From NCBI GenBank assembly GCA_001972305.1, contig BDDD01001374.1, positions 186,296-250,295 of the forward strand: 64,000 nucleotides of DNA. Reading direction: 5' to 3'. A program made the translations under genes and the position numbers. Of this stretch, positions 10,582-21,895 are shown piece by piece. Below the pieces are notes generated by a model. That model made no database searches and was not told the DNA's origin. It worked only from the letters and a program-made list of their open reading frames with translations. Origin of the DNA: Cephalotus follicularis (taxonomy: Eukaryota; Streptophyta; Magnoliopsida; Oxalidales; Cephalotaceae). Within the stretch, counting starts at the first letter, position 1. Each line of letters begins with the position of its first letter.

Positions 10582-10870
10582 CAGTCGACTGTTCAGGGAG
10601 AACAGCCGACTGCTTAAGGTTCATAGCCGACTGTTGAGAGAAGACAGTCGACTGTGCATGCGTTAGTTACCTAGAAATGGTAGGAAGAGAACACTGTTCA
10701 TGGAGGCAGTCGACTGTTGAGGAAAAATAGCCGACTGCTCATGTGTTACTCGCCCAAAACAGCCGACTGTTGGAGGAAAACAACCGACTACTCAAGGGAA
10801 CAACCGACTGTTAAAGGAAACAACCGACTGCTCAAGGGAACAGCCGACTGTTAAAGGAAACATCTGATTG
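10582..10870. repeat. Phased CAGTCGACTG-type array, LTR D group 2
   Basis: Motifs start at 10582, 10603, 10624, 10645, 10707, 10728, 10760, 10781, 10801, 10821, 10841 and 10861. Nine of eleven intervals are 20 or 21 bp; the others are 62 and 32. From 10781 on it is a true 20-bp tandem repeat with alternating spacers. It is the densest array in the window. Confidence 0.9.
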
Positions 10871-11210
10871 TTACAGGGAATAATCGTACTTTGGAAAAGG
10901 TAGTAAACATAGGCGCGACGCCAACAATCTTAGATGCATTCTGAGCATATGTTTGCATTATATACTGTACTGTTAAGTGAATTGCGAAACGAATTGTAAC
11001 TGTTTTCTAAAGTGTTATATTATTTTAGAAGTTTATAAATGATTTTTAAATGAATCATTATTTTGTATGAAAATACATATATTTTCAAATGACGGGGAGG
11101 TAATCCCCAAATATTGTGAACTGTTTAAGAGATGGCTTATACATCGATATTTCTGTTTCAAGTGTTTATATTTATGCATCACCTGAGTTGACTGTTGAAT
11201 GTGATTGTTA

Positions 11211-11311
11211 CTGTTGCCACTAGCGGGGTATTGTTGTTACTTAGCCACCGTGGTAGGTATCATCTTTCACTGTTGCCGTTAGCGGGGTACTGTTGGTACT
11301 TAGCCGCCATA
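11211..11311. repeat. 59-bp tandem duplication in LTR D
   Basis: A unit of about 41 bp starting CTGTTGCC, with AGCGGGGTA and ACTTAGCC inside, occurs at 11211 and 11270. The counterpart in element C is near 59575-59675 in reverse. Confidence 0.7.
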
Positions 11312-12965
11312 CTAGTACCGTTTACCGTGTCAGGACTGTTGTTACTGCCGCCGTGCGAGTAACGTGGACATTGTTTGTACTGATTGTGTTTGAGTGGTCC
11401 CCTTGTGGACATGTTTGGTTATACTGATAAATATACATATAAATATATGTATATGTACTGCATCATTGTGCATTCATGCATGACACTCATTATTATTGAT
11501 CCCGAACTGCATTTATAACTTCTTTACTTAGCTGAGTGAGGACAAAGGCTAACCCCCCTACATTTCAGATTGATGCAGTGGGACCAACGTGGACGTGCGT
11601 GGAGAAGCATAAATTGTAATAATATTAGCTGGTGGAGTCATGTCACACCCCGTTATTTCAATACCATCATTGACAAGCATATAAGGTGATATCAGTATTA
11701 AACATACATTCCAGCATTCCATTTCAACAGTATAAAACAATATGCGGAAGCAGTCAATAAGCCGGAATATAATTTACACGTCATCCGCATGCATCCCATA
11801 CTACGTGCGGGTACAAGCCAACATTATCCTTAACATAAGGAAAACAACATAAACGAGGTATGATTCGTTCATTACATTACAATTTAAACAATAGAAATAA
11901 CAACCTTAAAACAACCAAAAGAAGCTCTCCAAAACTTCAGCAGCAAGCTCCGAACGTCCTTGCTCAATCTGTAATTGTAGGGGTTAGCCGTTGTCCTCAC
12001 TTGGCTAAGTAGGAAGATAAAGTATGCCAGGGAATATATGAATGCAATTATGTATGACAGTTTATATCAAATAACATTTAAATGGCCAATATAAGAGCAA
12101 TCATGCCAAGTGGCCATAAACAGTTCATATGCAAGAATACCGCACAAGGTTCAGTGGTTGGGTGTCACATGTCGCTAACTCCTAGCACCAACTGTGCACC
12201 ACCTAACTATCACCCTATACACCGAGGATGACAGAACAGGTAACATTTACTACCGGCGTTGGCGGGTAGTTTAACAGTAATTTCTGCAATTGCAGACAGT
12301 GGGGTGATACTCTGGCCAACTCCTGGCACCCAGGATCACATCCATAGTCAGTGATATCCTCCATCACTAAACTACGGCAATAAACATAGACAATCAATTC
12401 AATCAGCATAATCAGTAATAATATTACATATATAATCAATATGCAATATCAAGCGTTTTCTTTAGACCATATAACATTTCAGTAATCGTTCATCTCATGT
12501 GAGGAAACGATATCAGTACAGTGGTGGTTTCCAATACGGAAACAAACAGTAGGTACCTCTCATGTAGGAGGAAAATCAGTAGTTCCTTTTTAACGGTAAG
12601 TGTTCTTTTGAAAATGATAGTAAATATCATAATTTTTGGGTACAAGGCCCATAGATGGTTTCAATCTTTAATTTATCAGTAGTAGTGGTGTCAGTAGCAC
12701 CATACAGTATATACTAACATACGTAGCATATGCAGTAACAATAATCAAGGCAGTAGTTCTTGTAAATCATCATTTTCCATTGAAGTGGTGTTTGAACCAT
12801 AAATTGTGCATATAGCACATAGTTTCATTCGATCGGTGAAATATCAGTAGTAATGATGTTAAATAACATCAACAGTATAAATTAAATGATGGTATCATAT
12901 ACATTTCAATAGCAATGCAAAAACAGTAGCAAATCAATCAATTGTTATGCAATTTCTGCCCAGAA

Positions 12966-13078
12966 CAGTCGACTGCCCTCAAGAACCAGTCGGCTGTTGG
13001 GTTGTGTAGCCGACTGCTGGGTCTTGCCAGTCGACTGGATCAATTGTGTAGTCGACTGTTTTCAATGACAGACGACTA
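12966..13078. repeat. Phased palindrome array, E 3' LTR group A
   Basis: Motifs start at 12966, 12987, 13007, 13028, 13049 and 13069, with intervals 21, 20, 21, 21 and 20. Spellings are CAGTCGACTG, CAGTCGGCTG, TAGCCGACTG and similar. Confidence 0.9.
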
Positions 13079-14107
13079 TTTTTGACCAGAATGCAGGCAG
13101 AACAGTTTATATGCAGTACAATTTCAATGCCAATCAGTTCAATGCAAGTAGAAATTAACATACATGAAATGCATGAACATATCTTCCAAAACATAACACT
13201 ACCCCTACCTCAATTTGCTATCCCAAGATCAATTGCAAGTGATCTTTCTCTTTAAAGCTTCCAAGCTCTTTCACCAACAATCTTGCAATCTCAGCAGGTT
13301 TAATCTATGTAGTACATGCATTATGTTCAGTCATTATCCAGTAGGTTTAGCTAGCTTATTCAGCTATGATTACATACTACACAGTAGTTTATCACAATTC
13401 CATAAACCTTACTTCTATTACCACATTCTCTTTGTAACTTTATGTCAAGCATCTTTCAATTTCGGATTAATGTGTTGACAGAGGATGGATATACACATCT
13501 AAGAGACACAGTAGGCATAACATAACTATTCAACAGCTTACTATCCATTTTAGAGTTTACATATCCATTCCCTTGAAATAATGTGCCATATTTCATATCA
13601 ATTCATAAATCCTAGAAGATGCTAATCATAACCATGATAACAAAAGATTAAGCATTCTCCTAGATACCTTACTGTTGGATTACAACAACACAGGGAGTTC
13701 GAATTTGAACTTACCAGGAAGGAGTCCAAGCTTCCAAGACTTTGAATTCTACTCCAATCCTTCCAATGCAAGCTCTCAATTAATTTCCAGTAACTCTCTT
13801 CAATATTTAGTGTTTCTAACCCTCTTCCTCAGCTTATACACAGATGATATAGAGGTCTTAGGAGCTTTAGAAATCGTCAGTTTCATTTACTCCACATTTC
13901 TCACTTTTCCTTCTCACTCACATGCACCTCTTTCTCACCTTTCTTTCTTTGATTCCTGCAGGTTGCAGGTCTCCAAGTGGCAGAGTACATGCAAGGGCTC
14001 TCCTTGCATGTCATGGCAGCTGGTGCATGCCCATGACAGCTGTCCCCTTGCATGCCACGCCCACTTTCTGTTTCATACATGCACAGACACCTGTTCTGTC
14101 GCAATTC

Positions 14108-14187
14108 TAGTCGACTGCCTTATGTGGCCAGTCGACTGCCACACCACGATTCAACCCAGTCGACTGTTTCCCTGTGACAGTCGACTG
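14108..14187. repeat. Phased palindrome array, E 3' LTR group B
   Basis: Four motifs at 14108, 14129, 14157 and 14178, with intervals 21, 28 and 21. It lies about 150-230 bp from the sense start of the LTR, the same place as group 1 in D and C. Confidence 0.85.
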
Positions 14188-14337
14188 TGGAGGCTGATCA
14201 TATAGACCTACTTAGGTTATTTGACCCATTTACACATTAACTCTTTCTTGGCATATAAGTAAGGCATATAACATAAAAATTGGACAATTAATTCAATTAA
14301 AATGTATATTTATTATAACAATGGAAATCAATATACA

Positions 14338-15684
14338 TTAATTATATGGTAGTCTAGAAGTAACACCATGCAACTTGCGAGCAAAACTAGATGCAATAAA
14401 TGAATGTGTTGCACCAGGGTCAATCAACACATGTGCTAATATGCCAGATATGTAAATGGTACCTCCCACAACAGTAGTAGATTCTGGCACATCATCTTTA
14501 GATAAGGTGTAGACCCTACCTTCCATGATCCCCTCTTCGGTGTCCTTCCGCGGTTGAGCTGCCGCAACACTACCACTAGTACCAGCACTCCCCTGTTGGC
14601 TGCGTGCCTGATCCCTCATCATTGGGAATTTACTCAGCATGTGATCTTGTGAGCCACATCTCAAACACTTCCCCATCTTCTTCCAGCATTCGGCCTCATC
14701 ATGATTCTGACGACCGCAAAAAGTACATCCACTAGCATTCTGCTGACTGTTTCGGCCAGGTGTCCTTGATCGTGTACGTCGAGAACCACCTTGCCCTCTG
14801 TTATCAGACTTGTTTGACCTAGCAGGATTATTGCTTCCCTGCCCTTGTGACTGTACGGCCCTCGATTGATTAATACGAGTCCGTTCTGCCCTCCTCTCAT
14901 TAGCATCTTCCTCAAGAATCATCGCCCTCTCGGCAACTTCAACAAAAGAAGTCACCTGCAACATCAACAATTTGGATCTGATATCTGGTCGAAGGCCTTT
15001 CAGGAACCTCCGGATCATCCGTGACTCTCCCTCCACAAGATATGGCGTGTGTCTGGCCAGCTCTACAAATCTGGTCTGGTATTGAGCTACCGTTATGTCT
15101 CCTTGACGTAACTCCATTAGCTCTGTCTCCCATCTGTCACGCTCTATCTGCGGTACATAAGCATCCAGGAACTCGGACTGAAATCTGTCCCAACTTCTGT
15201 TGAGTCCACGGGCCTCCCATTTCGCTTCGGTCCTCTCCCACCAGTAAGTGGCTTCGCCCCACAGGCGGTATACAGCAAAACTGAGCTTCTGCTCATCTGT
15301 ACAGTCCAGAGCAGTAAATATCTTCTCCAGATCTCTAATCCATCGCTCAGCAGCAGTAGCATTCAGTTCGCCATTAAAGGTCGGAGGATTCTGTCGCATG
15401 AACCGCTCCAGATCTCGGCCAAATCCACCCGCATGACAAGCATCCGGTGCTGGCTAGTATGCCCGATTCGCCTCATACATTTGCCGGAGCTGTTCCATAT
15501 TGGCCGCATTCGCCTGTATCTGCTGTCGGAAAAGATCAGCCAGATTGTCAAAATTACTTCTCTCATCATGGACTGGAGGAACATTCACTCCTTCATTCAT
15601 GTACGGAATATTTTCGGGTACTGGCGGAGCATTGAATCCGTCGTCGGCTCTACGCCTTCCTCTTCGTCCTCTTCTTGGATCCAT
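14338..15684 (-). pseudogene. Gag and start of protease of element E
   Basis: A single reading frame from ATG at 15682-15684 (MDPRRGRRGRRR) to a TAA at 14338, broken only by one TAG at 15454-15456. The capsid part has MRQNPPTFNGELNATAAERW, TYWWERTEAKWE and QYQTRFVELARHTPYL. A basic Gln/Arg-rich linker is followed by two zinc-finger-like boxes, CTFCGRQNHDEAEC and CLRCGSQDHM, the second lacking its final Cys (phenylalanine instead). It then enters protease with VLIDPGATHSFIA and stops 16 residues later. The active site is D-P-G, probably inactive. Gag would form the RNA-containing particle; polymerase would have to come from another element. Confidence 0.85.
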
Positions 15685-15774
15685 TTAGTTTCCTATATGG
15701 AATGACAAAAATCATTAGGAAACATTTCACTAATTTTCTGAGAAACTTATCCCAGCTAGCATATATGGAATATG

Positions 15775-15785
15775 CTCTGATACCA
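15775..15785 (-). promoter_or_regulatory. Primer binding site, initiator-Met type (element E)
   Basis: Minus strand TGGTATCAGAG, the standard initiator-Met tRNA primer match of plant retrotransposons, three bases from the 5' LTR that starts at 15789. Confidence 0.85.
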
Positions 15786-15788
15786 TGC

Positions 15789-17235
15789 TGTCACACCCCG
15801 TTATTTCAATACCATCATTGACAAGCATATAAGGTGATATCAGTAATAAACATACATTCCAGCATTCCATTTCAACAGTATAAAACAATATGCGGAAGCA
15901 GTCAATCAGCCGGAATATAATTTACACGTCATCCGCACGCATCCCATACTACGTGCGGGTACAAGCCAACATTATCCTTAACATAAGGAAAACAACATAA
16001 ACGAGGTATGATTCGTTCATTACATTACAATTTAAACAATAGAAATAACAACCTTAAAACAACCAAAAGAAGCTCTCCAAAACTTCAGCAGCAAGCTCCG
16101 AACGTCCTTGCTCAATCTGTAATTGTAGGGGTTAGCCGTTGTCCTCACTTGGCTAAGTAGGAAGATAAAGTATGCCAGGGAATATATGAATGCAATTATG
16201 CATGACAGTTTATATCAAATAACATTTAAATGGACAATATAAGAGCAATCATGCCAAGTGGCCATAAACAGTTCATATGCAAGAATACCGCACAAGGGTA
16301 CAATCAATTCATTCAGTGGTTGGGTGTCACATGTCGCTAACTCCTAGCACCAACTGTGCACCACCTAACTATCACCTATACACCGAGGATGATAGAACAG
16401 GTAACATTTACTACCGGCGTTGGCGGGTAGTTTAACAATAATTTCTGCAATTGCAGACAGTGGGGTGATACTCTGGCCAACTCCTGGCACCCAGGATCAC
16501 ATCCATAGTCAGTGATATCCTCCATCACTAAACTACGGCAGTAAACATAGACAATCAATTCAATCAGTACAATCAGTAATAATATTATATATATAATCAA
16601 TATGCAATATCAAGCGTTTTCTTTAGAACATATAACATTTCAGTAATCGTTCATCTCATGTGAGGAAATGATATCAGTACAGTGGTGGTTTCCAATACGG
16701 AAACAAACAGTAGGTACCTCTCATGTAGGAGGAAAATCAGTAGTTCCTTTTTAACGGTAAGTGTTCTTTTGAAAATGATAGTAAATATCATAATTTTTGG
16801 GTACAAGGCCCATAGATGGTTTCAATCTTTAATTTATAAGTAGTAGTGGTGTCAGTAGCACCATACAGTATATACTAACATACGTAGCATATGCAGTAAC
16901 AATAATCAAGGCAGTAGTTCTTGTAAATCATCATTTTCCATTGAAGTGGTGTTTGAACCATAAATTTTGCATATAGCACATAGTTTCATTCGATCAGTGA
17001 AATATCAGTAGTAATGATGTTAAATAACATCAACAGTATAAATTATATGATGGTATCATATACATTTCAATAGCAATGCAAAAACAGTAGCAAATCAATC
17101 AATTGTTATGCAATTTCTGCCCAGAACAGTCGACTGCCCTCAAGAACCAGTCGGCTGTTGGGTTGTGAAGTCGACTGCTGGGTCTTGCCAGTCGACTGGA
17201 TCAATTGTGTAGTCGACTGTTTTCAATGACAGTCG
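15789..17235 (-). mobile_element. 5' LTR of element E, truncated
   Basis: Starts TGTCACACCCCG and follows 11641-13078 closely, with a 15-bp insertion near 16296 (TACAATCAATTCATT-like) and about 20 single-base differences. It stops inside the sixth palindrome, after CAGTCGA, and copia F sequence starts (TGCAGTGTACAAG). The missing end, the rest of D and about 190 bp of F were probably removed by one deletion. Confidence 0.8.
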
Positions 17236-17236
17236 A
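17127..17236. repeat. Phased palindrome array, E 5' LTR
   Basis: Motifs start at 17127, 17148, 17168, 17189, 17210 and 17230 (cut), with intervals 21, 20, 21, 21 and 20. Identical phasing to the sister LTR at 12966-13078. Confidence 0.9.
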
Positions 17237-17389
17237 TGCAGTGTACAAGTTATCTCCACCTATCATGAACTTTGAGGGGTGGAAGGAGGGTTGAAAATGG
17301 CTGCTTTTCTAACCATGCGTCTTTGGAGTCGATGTTCTTGTCGATGAAGATGCAATCCGGGGCTGCAGCAGAAAGAAGAGACGCGGTAG

Positions 17390-17391
<2 letters not shown>

Positions 17392-17437
<46 letters not shown>
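17392..17437. repeat. (GA)n microsatellite
   Basis: About 23 GA units in an unbroken run, followed by interrupted GA/AAAG. The matching place in the other LTR of F (about 27500-27525) has only a short GAGAGA/TGTGTG stretch, so it expanded after insertion. Confidence 0.95.
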
Positions 17438-17444
<7 letters not shown>

Positions 17445-17666
17445 AGAGAGAAGTGTGTTGTGTCAGCTTTGACCTATTTTCCTTTAGCTATTTATACTCT
17501 TTGACTTCTCTCACTACTTTATCCCAAAGGTCACACAAACTTCTCTCAAGTCTGGTGAGATGCCTTGTGTCAGCCCTCTTGGCATTGACGCCGTGCGTCT
17601 CATCCTATCTTGGCGTCAACACCAATGAGAAGATGAAGCAAGCGCGTTGTCTCTTCTTTTTTTAGC

Positions 17667-17907
17667 GTCAACGCATAAACATCATAGCATCAACGTATAA
17701 GTCACTGTAATAACATGGGGTCAACGCATGATCTCCACAACGTTAACGCCCAGTGACTCTAGCTACATATAGCATCAACGCATGCTCTCTATCGCGTCAA
17801 TGCGTAAGTCCCTATTTTACATGGTGTCGACGCATGCTCTCCATAGCGTCGACGCCCAAGGGCTTAAGCTAGAGATGGAATCAACGCATGCTCTCCATGG
17901 CGTTAAC
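17667..17907. repeat. Paired TCGA-core palindrome array, F 3' LTR
   Basis: Cores (GTCGAC, GTCAAC, GTTAAC, ATCAAC) start at 17667, 17689, 17720, 17742, 17774, 17796, 17826, 17848, 17880 and 17902. Intervals alternate 22 and 30-32 bp, that is two then three helical turns, with a supra-period near 53 bp. Confidence 0.85.
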
Positions 17908-19217
17908 GCCCAATACAAGGATGAGACATTCTCTTCTATTTTCAAAACCCTCTGCTTGGAATATTTCATTGTGGCACTACATGGAGCTATATCCAGCAAA
18001 CGAAATACTCATTAGCAAAGCAACATCTTCCTTGATGTTGTCCTTTCACTAAATGACATGTGTCCATTACATGTCAACCTGTTCAAAGTCAGGCAGAACC
18101 CAAAAGCAAGTCGATCTCCTATATGAAGATAAATTCCTTGACATCCCGATTTCTGGTACGAACATTCTAATAGTCACCGACTATCAAAACAGCCTTGGTG
18201 TGAGAGCCAGTCACCCCCCAGATTCATGTATTACAATGTCTATCTCTCATAGTCTGAATAGCCAGTTGCTTTATCCAGTCATCGGCATATGTGCCTTGTT
18301 TCCCTGTTCATACTTGGCTCCGATCACAGCCTAGGGTTTGGATGAATGTCACCCCTATTATTGCTGCGATAACTATGAATCTATTATCGCACTGCGACTA
18401 TCGATAGACCTCCCATGGAAACCTCTCATTCCCAGTCCAACTATGCCTGATCAGGACTTTCAAGTCAACAACATACATAAATAAATAGAGCCGATCACCG
18501 TTAGCCCGAGTGTGACGATCAGCTATTGTGCACTCGCCCATAAAACTCAATGCAACTCCCACTAGACCCAAAGACAACCATTTTGCCAGCACGTGGCTAG
18601 TACTGGGGAAGGCGGAAATCAAATTCAAGCAGTCACCAAACAACGCATGCCAGTCGCTCAGGTCAAACGAGACAACGCAGGCTATAGACCTACTAGTCAC
18701 CATAGACTATGCACTACCGAGATCATAGGAATCCTATTGACATTGGGTATTGACTCTACAAATAGGTTTCTTATTGGTGGGTCTGTTTAGTGTCATGCTC
18801 TCTAGCACACACCTCATATTTAGTTTTAGGGATAAACCCAAATGGCTACGAGACAACCATCCTCCATTGCTAACCCCGGAGCAGGAATAACGTGACAAGT
18901 CTTCGCGGTTCATCAATTGCCCAAAGAAAGTGAACCTATGACTTGGAACTGTTTCTCACAGGGAGTAAGGATCTCAAACTCATAGCCACCTTGGCAGGAG
19001 ATCCAACACTTTGGTGTGATAGGGCACTATATGACATACAGTTAACTATATTTAATTATTATGTTCCTTTTGGTTGGTTGGGATGAGCCACATAGCCTTG
19101 CCAATAAATAAATATGCACATGAAATATGAATGGAATTCAGAATTGTGTAAATCAAGAGTGTATATATAAAACCAATGAGCCATATCGTGGCATACAGGG
19201 ACACCTCTAACCTAACA

Positions 19218-19231
19218 ATCTCCCACTTGGC
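19218..19231 (-). promoter_or_regulatory. Polypurine tract of copia F
   Basis: The minus strand reads GGCCAAGTGGGAGAT directly before the LTR start TGTTAGG. This is the usual copia plus-strand primer, and the same motif flanks the LTRs of H (34022) and I (43521). Confidence 0.8.
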
Positions 19232-20990
19232 CCTATAGCCACGATGACCTATAGCCTAAGCCCTTGGCACTTCGATGTCTCTCTAGAACAGTGCTGCTCA
19301 AGGCCTTGGTCAGTGGGTCTACTAAATTTGCCTCTGTGGTAACTCTCTCAAGGGTAATGTCTCCTTTGTCAATGATCTCTCTAATCAGCTGATACCGTCG
19401 CTGTATATGCTTGGAGAAATGATGAGACCGTGGTTCTTTGGCTTGTGCAACAGCCCCATTGTGGTCACAGTACACCACAACTGGACGTGCAATGGTTGGA
19501 ACCACATCAAGTTCAGCAATGAACTTTCGCATCCAAACAGCTTCCTTGGTGGCATCTGAGGCTGCAACATATTCCGCTTCGGTAGTGGAGTCAACAGTAG
19601 TTTCCTGCTTCAAACTCCTCCAGGTCACAGCCCCTCCGTTCAGGACAAAAACATATCCCGAAACGGATTTGTGATCATCTGAATCACTGTTGAAGCTAGA
19701 GGCTGTAAAGCCCTTTAATCTCAACTCACTGTCTCCTCTATAGACCAAGAAGGTATCCTGAGTCCTTCTCAGGTATTTGAGAAACCCCTTGACTACTTCC
19801 CAGTGTTTCTCACCAGGGTCAGACTAAAATCAACTAGCCATACCCAAGGCATAGGCGACATCAAGTCTAGTACACAGCATGGGGTACATGATAGAGCCAA
19901 CAGCCAAAGCATATGGCTGCCTAATCATGCGAGCCCTCTCCTCATTTGTCTGTGGAGACATCCCCTTGGAGAGGTGAATTCCCTGACCAATCGGAAGGAG
20001 GCCATGCTTGGAATTCTCAAGGCCATACCGTTTTAGCACCTTGCTGATGTACTGGCTTTAGGAAAGTCCCAGCAACCTATTAGATCTGTCTCTATAGATC
20101 TTTATACCCAATATATAGGAAGCCTTTCCCAAATCTTTCATGGAGAAGTTGTTGCACAACCATGCTTTAACGGACTGCAACATACCCACTCATTCCCTAT
20201 GATTAGTATGTCATCCACGTATAGTACCAAGAAAGTGATGTTTGGGCCATCATGTTTCTGGTAGACACACGGCTCATCCACATTCTTGATGAAACCGAAA
20301 GTCTTAACGGTCTCGTCAAAACGGATGTTCTAGCTACGGGATGCTTGCTTAAGGTCATAGATAGACCTTTGGAGCTTATGTACTCTCTGTGGATGCTCCT
20401 CGGGTTGGGACATGTAAATGTCCTCTTCAAGATAGCCATTCAAGAATGCTATCTTGACATCCATTTGCTATATCTCATAATCATAATGAGCAGCAATAGA
20501 AGGCAATATCCAGATGGACTTAAGCATAGTGACTGGTGAGAAAGTTTAGGTATAGTAGACTCCTTGTCTTTGCCTATACCCTTTCGCGACCAATCACGCT
20601 TTACAAGTCTCTATCTTACCATCAGCGCCAATCTTCCTATTGAAGATCCATTTGCAACCAATAGGGTTAACACCCTCTGGTGTATCGACCAAGTTCCATA
20701 CTTGGTTGGCGTCTATGGATTCCATCTCAGATTTCATGGCCTCTAGCTATGCCCTGGATTCAGTGCTCTTCAATGCTTCCTCATATATGACAGGCTCGTC
20801 ATCATCGATGTCGTTGAGTTCGCCAGTGACCTCAATGAGAAAGCCATATCTCTTAGGGGGTACGGGAACTCTGCCTGATCTCCTCATTTTAGGAGTGCCT
20901 AACTGAGATCCACTCTCAGGTTAGGAACCTTCCCCAACAATGTCTATAGAGGGTTGAACCTCTAATTCCACCTCATCCTGTGGGCTTTCA
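19232..20990 (-). pseudogene. RT and RNase H of copia F, broken
   Basis: RNase H blocks at 19748-19233 include QETTVDSTTEAEYVAASDA, WMRKFIAELDVVP and VYCDHNGAVAQAKEPRSH. RT blocks extend to the right in several frames: YGLENSKHGLLPIGQGIHLS (about 20039), LVLYVDDILIIGN (about 20240-20205), QMDVKMAFLNGYLEED (about 20480), LVAKGYRQRQG (about 20600) and GCKWIFNRKIGADGKIE (about 20650). Stops include TAG where element H has TGG (two places) and TGA where H has CGA. The copia YVDD box is intact. Several frameshifts show it cannot make a working enzyme. Confidence 0.85.
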
Positions 20991-21895
20991 CCATGTGACA
21001 ACTCTCTCAGTTCCACCTTGCTCCCACTGCTCCCTGCAAGCAGGTATTCCTTCTCTAGGAATTGGGCAATATGCGAAACAAAAACCTTTTGATCGCTGAG
21101 ATGGTAAAATTAGTATCCTTTTTTCTCTTTAGGATACCCCACAAACCAGCGACGATCCACTCGTGCCTCCATCTTAGAAGGCTCCTGCCTCCTCACATAA
21201 GTTGGACAGCTCCAAACCCTCAAATGGTTTAGGCTAGGTTTCCTCCCTATATAAACCTAGTAAGGAGTGGAGGGGATGAATTTTGAAGGAATCCGGTTTA
21301 GGATGTACACCATCGCATGCAGTGCATAACCCCATAATGATATAGGAAGAATAGCGAAAGACATCATAGACCGGACCATATTCATCAAAGTCTGATTCCT
21401 CCTTTTGGGCACACCATTATGTTGTGGTGTTCCAGGAGGTGTCCATTGAGTGAGAATTCGGTTATCCCTCAGATAACCCTGGAATTCAGCAGATAGGTAT
21501 TCACCACCTCGATCCAACTGGAGGATCTTAATGGGTTTACCCATTTGCTTTTCTAATTCTAGTCTGAATTCCTTGAACCTCTCAAAGGCTTCAGACTTGT
21601 GTTTCATCAGAAACACATACCCATACAGTCACAAGTCATCGGTGAAGGTGATGAAGTAGGGAAAACCTCCACTAGCATTGACAGTCATAGGTCCGTAGAC
21701 GTCGGTGTGGACAAGTCCCGGTATGTCCACTGCCCTTTCTCCTACCCTAGAGAAGGGAGATTTGGTCATCTTGCCAATTAAACATGGCTCACACGTAGGA
21801 AAGGACTCCATGTCCTAGATCTCTAAAAGACCATCTTTAACCATATGTGTTAGTCTAGCCTCGCTAGGATGACCTAATCTACAATGCCATATGTA
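20991..21895 (-). pseudogene. Integrase of copia F, broken
   Basis: From right to left: CEPCLIGKMTKSPFSRVGE, the catalytic-core start VHTDVYGPMTV, FITFTDDL, a stop, then GYVFLMKHKSEAFERFKEF, the second aspartate in KILQLDRGGEYLSAEFQGYL, and TPQHNGVPKRRNQTLMN. The usual glutamate of NGVSER is lysine here (NGVPKR), so the third catalytic residue looks lost. The C-terminal part has YILNRIPSKF, PSLNHLRVWSCPTYVRR and FVSHIAQFLEKEYLLAGS. Stops interrupt it after STPY and elsewhere. Confidence 0.85.

Larger units (their letters stand above)
9457..11640 (+). mobile_element. Chromovirus LTR D (same family as element C)
   Basis: Starts TGTAACGCCGGGG and reads as the reverse complement of the C LTR at 58848-61377, ending at the equivalent of about 59236. 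No polyprotein follows, so it is a solo or truncated LTR in sense orientation. It carries two palindrome arrays (9611-9761 and 10582-10870), a 59-bp tandem duplication (11211-11311) and an AT-rich TATA-like stretch near 11425-11455. Its end abuts the LTR of element E at 11641. Confidence 0.8.
11641..14337 (-). mobile_element. 3' LTR of element E
   Basis: Starts TGTCACACCCCG and continues to about 14337, immediately beside the truncated protease frame. It carries palindrome arrays at 12966-13078 and 14108-14187. The end next to the interior lacks the expected purine tract, so the first tens of bases in sense may be deleted. Short open frames inside it recur in the other LTR and are not genes. 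Confidence 0.7.
11641..17235 (-). mobile_element. Gag-only chromovirus-related retrotransposon E
   Basis: Two LTR copies starting TGTCACACCCCG (11641 and 15789) flank a short interior holding only gag and the start of protease. The initiator-Met primer site at 15775-15785 sets the minus orientation. Over about 1.44 kb of shared LTR I count roughly 20 substitutions, so it is a recent insertion. The polymerase region is absent and no polypurine tract is visible before the 3' LTR, pointing to an internal deletion. The right LTR is cut at 17235 where copia F resumes. Its protein and primer region resemble element C. Confidence 0.8.
17236..19217 (-). mobile_element. 3' LTR of copia F, right part
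   Basis: Aligns with 27346-29133 of the 5' LTR and ends CCTAACA at 19217. It contains a GA microsatellite (17392-17437) and a palindrome array (17667-17907). The polypurine tract of F follows on the other side. No gene is seen. Confidence 0.8.

Noticed and set aside
12215..12439. A 74-codon open frame that recurs almost unchanged at 16376-16600
   Set aside because: It lies in the two LTR copies of element E, so the conservation reflects LTR duplication, not protein selection; no known domain.
13675..14205. A 176-codon plus-strand open frame
   Set aside because: It sits in the LTR of E, runs through a palindrome array, and shows Ser/Leu/Cys-rich composition without any domain.
17393..17472. 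Arg/Glu-rich repeat peptide
   Set aside because: It is a translation of the GA microsatellite.
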